Made by a program: the position numbers and the translations under genes. Positions 5,945-6,500 of a stretch of DNA of 6,500 nt are shown in pieces. Numbering within the stretch: position 1 is the first letter of the stretch; each line of letters opens with the position of its first letter. The stretch is from Nitrospirota bacterium (GTDB taxonomy: Bacteria; Patescibacteriota; Gracilibacteria; UBA1369; LOWO2-01-FULL-3). The stretch lies in NCBI GenBank assembly GCA_011682355.1, contig JAACEU010000032.1, positions 1-6,500 of the forward strand. Direction: 5' to 3'. The notes beneath the pieces were generated by a model. The model worked only from the letters and a program-made list of their open reading frames with translations, had not been told where the DNA came from and did not search any database.

Positions 5945-6500
5945 ATGAATGAAGCAAGCATCGTCATTGAAGACGCTGAAAACGGAATAAAAATTGCAAA
6001 AATTTCTGGTCAACTGGATGAAAGTAATGTTGATGAAAAAATCCAGGATCTATATAAGGTTGTTGAAGCAACACCTAAAGGACTCAAGCTACTTTTTGAT
6101 CTTGAAAACCTTGAGTACATGAACAGTAAATCAATTGGTTATTTGACTGATCTTTATGGAAAAATCACTGAAAATGGTGGAAAAGTGGTGATCGCAAAAG
6201 CAAAACCAAACATAATTGATATTTTGCAAGTAGTTGGACTAACACAATTGATTAATTCATTCGACACAACAGAAGAGGCAACAGCGGCACTTGCCGAAAT
6301 CGGATCTCCTGCACCAGCGCCTGAAGCGCCAGCAGAAACTCCTGCACCAGCGCCTGAAGCGCCAGCAGAAACTCCTGCACCAGCGCCTGAAACGCCAGCA
6401 GAAACTCCTGCACCAGCGCCTGAAGCGCCAGCAGAAACTCCTGCACCAGCGCCTGAAGCGCCAGCAGAAACTCCTGCACCAGCGCCTGAAGCGCCAGCAG
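5945..6500 (+). CDS. STAS-domain anti-sigma factor antagonist with Pro/Ala/Glu repeat tail, 3' end outside window
   Basis: The first 120 or so residues form a STAS domain like SpoIIAA and RsbV, the phosphorylation-controlled partners of RsbW-type kinases. SGQLDESNV (21-29) matches the conserved TGELD strand. DLENLEYMNSKSIGYL (52-67) matches the phosphorylation loop, putting Ser61 at the position of the SpoIIAA phosphoserine, with Asn60 in place of the usual Asp. GGKVVIAKAKPNI (78-90) and the LQVVGL helix (94-99) complete the fold. From about 122 the protein becomes a run of 11-residue repeats with the core PAPAPEAPAET, and it is still repeating when the window ends. Ordinary antagonists stop at about 110 residues, so the tail is unusual; it is probably a flexible linker, perhaps to another domain. 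The start is 7 nt after the kinase stop. It is probably phosphorylated by that kinase, inferred from adjacency and motifs. Confidence 0.88.
   Translation, partial: MNEASIVIEDAENGIKIAKISGQLDESNVDEKIQDLYKVVEATPKGLKLLFDLENLEYMNSKSIGYLTDLYGKITENGGKVVIAKAKPNIIDILQVVGLTQLINSFDTTEEATAALAEIGSPAPAPEAPAETPAPAPEAPAETPAPAPETPAETPAPAPEAPAETPAPAPEAPAETPAPAPEAPA
6308..6500 (+). repeat. 33-bp in-frame minisatellite encoding an 11-residue repeat
   Basis: Five complete 33-bp copies (from 6308, 6341, 6374, 6407 and 6440) and a sixth partial one (6473-6500) lie head to tail with no spacer. All are identical except for one G-to-A change at 6392 in copy 3 (Ala to Thr). Because the unit is a multiple of three, the repeat can grow or shrink without a frameshift. 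Near-identity even at third codon positions points to recent expansion or homogenisation. It is markedly richer in G and C than its surroundings. Five of the six reading frames stay open through it, so long antisense ORFs here are artefacts. The array continues past the window, and its true copy number could be miscounted in a short-read assembly. Confidence 0.97.

Noticed and set aside
6252..6479. Minus-strand open frame with a repeating QEFLLALQALV-type product
   Set aside because: It is the antisense reading of the 33-bp repeat, which leaves five of six frames open.
6308..6500. CRISPR-like array of 33-bp direct repeats
   Set aside because: The copies are contiguous with no unique spacers and are in frame with the STAS protein, so this is a coding minisatellite.
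274..6500. Alternative genetic code with UGA as Gly or Trp for the whole window
   Set aside because: All the conserved genes are full length with no internal UGA, Trp is encoded by UGG and Gly by GGN. The two suggestive UGA stops are reported separately.

Overview
The window is AT-rich, densely packed bacterial DNA. It holds eight gene starts plus the 3' end of one further gene, and it splits into two opposing blocks. The conserved genes read cleanly in the standard bacterial code. Intergenic gaps are mostly 2 to 21 nt, the S2 protein is short at 231 residues, and none of the ATG starts has a recognisable Shine-Dalgarno sequence. This fits a streamlined lineage. A member of the candidate phyla radiation (Patescibacteria, for example Peregrinibacteria-like) is plausible, but this is a low-confidence inference from style and not from a diagnostic marker.

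Left block, minus strand (5023 down to 274): a probable single operon, in transcription order rpsB (ribosomal protein S2), a small Tic20/DUF4870-like membrane protein, tsf (EF-Ts), ribBA, a cysteine-rich exported orphan, and ribD. It joins translation genes to the entry enzymes of riboflavin synthesis. RibBA starts both branches, from GTP and from ribulose 5-phosphate, and RibD performs the next deamination and reduction. The lumazine synthase (ribH) and riboflavin synthase (ribE) genes expected beside them are not here. ribD converges on, and overlaps by 14 bases, the end of a plus-strand gene whose product looks like a C39-type cysteine peptidase (3-287).

Right block, plus strand (5106 to the window end): a minimal single-domain AroQ-class chorismate mutase with all the expected active-site residues. 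Next comes a near-consensus extended -10 sigma-70 promoter, and then a two-gene partner-switching module. That module consists of an RsbW/SpoIIAB-like ATP-binding anti-sigma kinase and an RsbV/SpoIIAA-like STAS protein. The STAS protein carries a tail of near-identical 33-bp (11-residue) Pro/Ala/Glu repeats and runs off the window.

The items most worth a second look are: (i) the STAS antagonist with an expanding PAPE-type repeat tail; (ii) the two UGA stops in the window (EF-Ts and the orphan), each followed by an in-frame plausible continuation; (iii) the Cys-rich exported orphan inside a riboflavin/translation operon; (iv) the membrane gene wedged between rpsB and tsf; and (v) the consistent absence of Shine-Dalgarno sites, with T before the ATG in most genes. 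Nothing in the window proves a wholly new system.
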